The translations under genes were made by a program, and so were the position numbers. From positions 1 to 7,943 of the forward strand of contig CADCON010000234.1 in NCBI GenBank assembly GCA_902803035.1: a stretch of 7,943 nt of DNA, read 5' to 3'. The stretch's first letter is position 1. Each line of letters begins with the position of its first letter. Below, piece after piece: positions 6,408-7,943 of this stretch. The notes under the pieces are model-generated. The model saw nothing but the letters and a program-made list of their open reading frames with translations, did no database searches and was not told where the DNA came from. Source of the stretch: an uncultured Ruminococcus sp. Its GTDB lineage: Bacteria > Bacillota > Clostridia > Oscillospirales > Acutalibacteraceae.

Positions 6408-7450
6408 TGGTCAAGAATTACGTAGAAAGAAAAGAATTCCGTTTTCTGGAAAACCGCAAGAAATTCCTCATTGCGGCGCTGTGCGTCATGTGTGTCGGCG
6501 TACTGTTCAACATCTTCAAGGGCGTCAGGCTGGATATCAAATTCACCGGCGGCGCGATGCTGAAATATTCCTATTCGCTGGATAAGACGGTATCCGAGTC
6601 GGACGTTTCCGCGAGCGATTATCTGAAGCTGGACAAGGAAAAGGTCGCAGCCATAGTCAAGGACGCCATCCAGAAGGCTTCCCACATCACGATAGCTCGC
6701 AGTGCAACCTCCGAGGGCGGCACCAAAAACACAATCACAGTAGCTGTCAGCGGCAAGGAATCATTGACCGGTGACGCAAGCACGAAGCTCGCCGAGAAGC
6801 TCACCGAGTCTTATCCGAAGGTGGACTTCCTGCTCATCGAGTCCAACTCCGTCGACGCGACCACCGGCGGCGAATTCTTCGCCAAGTGTCTTGTTGCGGT
6901 CGCGCTCGCGGCGGTCTTCATGATCCTTTATGTTGCGCTGCGCTTCAAGAAGATCGGCGGTATGTCAGCCGGCGTGACGGCGATCATCGCCATTGTGCAT
7001 GACTGTCTGATCGTCTACTTCACCTTTGTGGTCTTCGGCTTCTCAATCGACGACAATTTCATCGCGGTTCTGCTGACGATTATCGGTTACTCCATCAACT
7101 CCACCATCATCATCTACGACAGAATCCGTGAGAACCGCGGCATAATGGGCGACAAGGCGACCTACGCGGAGCTTGCCAACCGCAGCCTGAACGAAACGCT
7201 CGGCAGAACGGTCAACACCAATCTGACCCTGCTGGCGGCCGTCCTGACGGTTGTGATCGTGGCCTATGTCTACGACATCCGCTCGATCATCACGTTTGCC
7301 GTACCCATGATGGCGGGCGTCATCGCGGGAACCTATTCGTCCATGTTCATCTCGAATTCGCTGTGGGTGACATGGCGCGAATACCGCGACGCGAAGCTGG
7401 CCGAGAAGAAGTCGGCTTCCTTCAGCAAAAGCAAGAAGGCAAAGAAGTAA
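6407..7450 (+). CDS. secF: SecF, protein-export membrane subunit
   Basis: 347 residues (E. coli 323). TM1 at about 19-38 leads to DIKFTGGAML (43-52), the counterpart of the family GLDFTGG. A P4-type extracytoplasmic domain follows to about 160, with VDATTGGEFF (149-158) matching the VGPxxGxxL section, then five TM segments between about 162 and 320, and a Lys/Ser-rich cytoplasmic tail. IVHDC (196-200) and TLGRT (264-268, with Arg267 matching E. coli R247) are present. In GYSINSTIIIYDRIREN (227-243) residue 232 is Ser, where E. coli has the conserved Asp213 of the N-D-S/T motif; Lys45 also replaces the Asp of LDFTGG. The gene follows secD with a one-base overlap and ends in a strong terminator, so it closes the operon. 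The identity is firm; the coupling mechanism may differ in detail from E. coli. Confidence 0.95.
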   Translation: MVKNYVERKEFRFLENRKKFLIAALCVMCVGVLFNIFKGVRLDIKFTGGAMLKYSYSLDKTVSESDVSASDYLKLDKEKVAAIVKDAIQKASHITIARSATSEGGTKNTITVAVSGKESLTGDASTKLAEKLTESYPKVDFLLIESNSVDATTGGEFFAKCLVAVALAAVFMILYVALRFKKIGGMSAGVTAIIAIVHDCLIVYFTFVVFGFSIDDNFIAVLLTIIGYSINSTIIIYDRIRENRGIMGDKATYAELANRSLNETLGRTVNTNLTLLAAVLTVVIVAYVYDIRSIITFAVPMMAGVIAGTYSSMFISNSLWVTWREYRDAKLAEKKSASFSKSKKAKK

Positions 7451-7458
7451 TGAGAATC

Positions 7459-7497
7459 GGGAAACTTTTCCGGCACAGCGGGAAAGTTTCCCTTTTT
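7459..7497 (+). terminator. Strong intrinsic terminator after secF
   Basis: GGGAAACTTTTCCG (7459-7472) pairs with CGGGAAAGTTTCCC (7479-7492) over 14 bp with one T-G pair and a six-base loop, followed by five T (7493-7497). It starts nine bases after the secF stop codon. Confidence 0.93.
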
Positions 7498-7517
7498 GCT
7501 TGAAAGGGGGAAAATTG

Positions 7518-7540
7518 TCAGGAATTTATGAAATTTCTGA
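7518..7540. promoter_or_regulatory. Inverted repeat upstream of the lipoprotein promoter
   Basis: TCAGGAATTT (7518-7527) and AAATTTCTGA (7531-7540) pair over 10 positions with one G-T pair around ATG. GGGGG (7506-7510) and CCCCC (7549-7553) flank it symmetrically. It ends 30 bases before the -35 box, a position suited to an activator or repressor site, but no regulator can be named. Confidence 0.4.
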
Positions 7541-7559
7541 TAAATTAACCCCCAAAATG

Positions 7560-7592
7560 CCCCTTTCCGCTTTACATTCCGGCGGAAAGGGG
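7560..7592. promoter_or_regulatory. Perfect inverted repeat enclosing the -35 box (probable operator)
   Basis: CCCCTTTCCGC (7560-7570) and GCGGAAAGGGG (7582-7592) are exact reverse complements over 11 bp. Their centres are 22 bases apart, about two helical turns, and the -35 box TTTACA (7571-7576) lies exactly between them. That is the layout expected for a dimeric repressor blocking RNA polymerase. The regulator is not in the window. Confidence 0.55.
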
Positions 7593-7599
7593 GTATAAT
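7571..7599 (+). promoter_or_regulatory. SigA-type promoter of the lipoprotein gene
   Basis: TTTACA (7571-7576) and a perfect TATAAT (7594-7599), 17 bases apart. The start is expected near 7606, leaving a ~45-base leader. Confidence 0.85.
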
Positions 7600-7604
7600 G
7601 CAAT

Positions 7605-7635
7605 CGGGAAGAAGGCTTCCCGGAATATGATTCCG
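7605..7635 (+). other. Two overlapping hairpins in the lipoprotein leader
   Basis: CGGGAAG (7605-7611) pairs with CTTCCCG (7616-7622) around AAGG, at the very 5' end of the predicted transcript. CGGAAT (7621-7626) pairs with ATTCCG (7630-7635) around ATG. The two share bases 7621-7622, so full formation of both is not possible. The second one ends directly before the AAAGGATGG ribosome binding section (7636-7644). Confidence 0.45.
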
Positions 7636-7650
7636 AAAGGATGGTAACCC

Positions 7651-7943
7651 ATGAAAAAACTGTTAGCCCTTCTGCTTGCCGCGATGCTCGGCGTATCGCT
7701 GGCTTTCTGCCTGACCTCCTGTGAGGACGAAGAGGAAACCGGATCCGAAGGCGGCGAGATTGTCGGCGGCTGGAGCGTTCCCGCTTCTGTCAAGGTGACC
7801 GACGCGGCCGTCAACGCGCTGAAAAAAGCCACCGAAAAGCTGGCGGGCGGCACCTATGAGCCGATTGCCCTTCTTGGCACGCAGGTGGTCGCGGGCACCA
7901 ATTACCGCCTGCTCTGCACCTTCACGCCTGCCACGGAAGGCGC
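7651..7943 (+). CDS. Lipoprotein with a cystatin-like domain (3' truncated by window)
   Basis: The first 97 residues are visible. Residues 1-24 are a lipoprotein signal peptide: MKK, a hydrophobic Leu/Ala core, and the lipobox LTSC with Cys24 as the lipidated residue. An acidic, Gly-rich linker follows (25-38), then GGW (39-41), a probable helix (50-65, containing AVNALKKATEKL), and a strand-like section IALLGTQVVAGTNYRLLC (72-89). A Gly near the N-terminus, then a helix, then QxVxG (here QVVAG, 78-82) is the signature of cystatins, inhibitors of papain-like cysteine peptidases. The mature protein should sit on the outer face of the membrane after Sec export. The ATG at 7651 is chosen for the AAAGGA at 7636-7641 and the signal peptide. 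The second cystatin hairpin lies beyond the window, so inhibition cannot be judged. The lipoprotein call is firm; the cystatin fold is inference from motif order. Confidence 0.85.
   Translation, partial: MKKLLALLLAAMLGVSLAFCLTSCEDEEETGSEGGEIVGGWSVPASVKVTDAAVNALKKATEKLAGGTYEPIALLGTQVVAGTNYRLLCTFTPATEG

Overview
The window looks like chromosomal DNA of an anaerobic, GC-rich member of the Firmicutes, most likely the class Clostridia (Oscillospiraceae or a related gut lineage). The reasons are a high-GC coding sequence, strong AGGAGG-type ribosome binding sites, SigA-type promoters with a uniform 17-bp spacer, separate (unfused) secD and secF genes, and a signal-peptide lipoprotein of a low-complexity acidic type. 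This placement is inference from style; no ribosomal RNA or marker gene is present.

Layout, left to right. Bases 1-100 hold the C-terminal end of an unrecognised plus-strand gene. Bases 101-407 are non-coding and carry two related copies of a ~75-bp terminator-like hairpin element with an orphan promoter between them. Bases 408-3121 are a minus-strand two-gene operon, tldD followed by tldE (pmbA), encoding the paired subunits of a zinc peptidase. Bases 3122-3446 are a divergent promoter region. Bases 3447-4727 encode a class-I PLP aminotransferase of the MocR-like / class Ic aspartate aminotransferase type. Bases 4728-4916 hold a perfect-consensus promoter and a structured leader. Bases 4917-7450 are the secD-secF operon, ended by a strong intrinsic terminator. 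Bases 7451-7650 hold a promoter region dense in inverted repeats, followed by the 5' part of a lipoprotein gene that runs off the window.

Most of the coding content is housekeeping: amino-acid metabolism, peptide processing and protein export. SecD and SecF form the accessory complex of the Sec translocon, and the downstream lipoprotein is a probable Sec client, but it has its own promoter. The parts that deserve a second look are: (1) the lipoprotein, whose mature part carries a cystatin-like signature (a Gly-Gly near the N-terminus, then TQVVAGTNY, the same nine residues I recall from human stefin A); (2) the inverted repeats around its promoter; (3) the duplicated terminator hairpins with conserved loop and compensatory stem changes; (4) a SecF that has serine where E. 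coli has the conserved membrane Asp (D213); and (5) the hairpin-rich secD leader. No mobile element, CRISPR array, tRNA or rRNA was seen.
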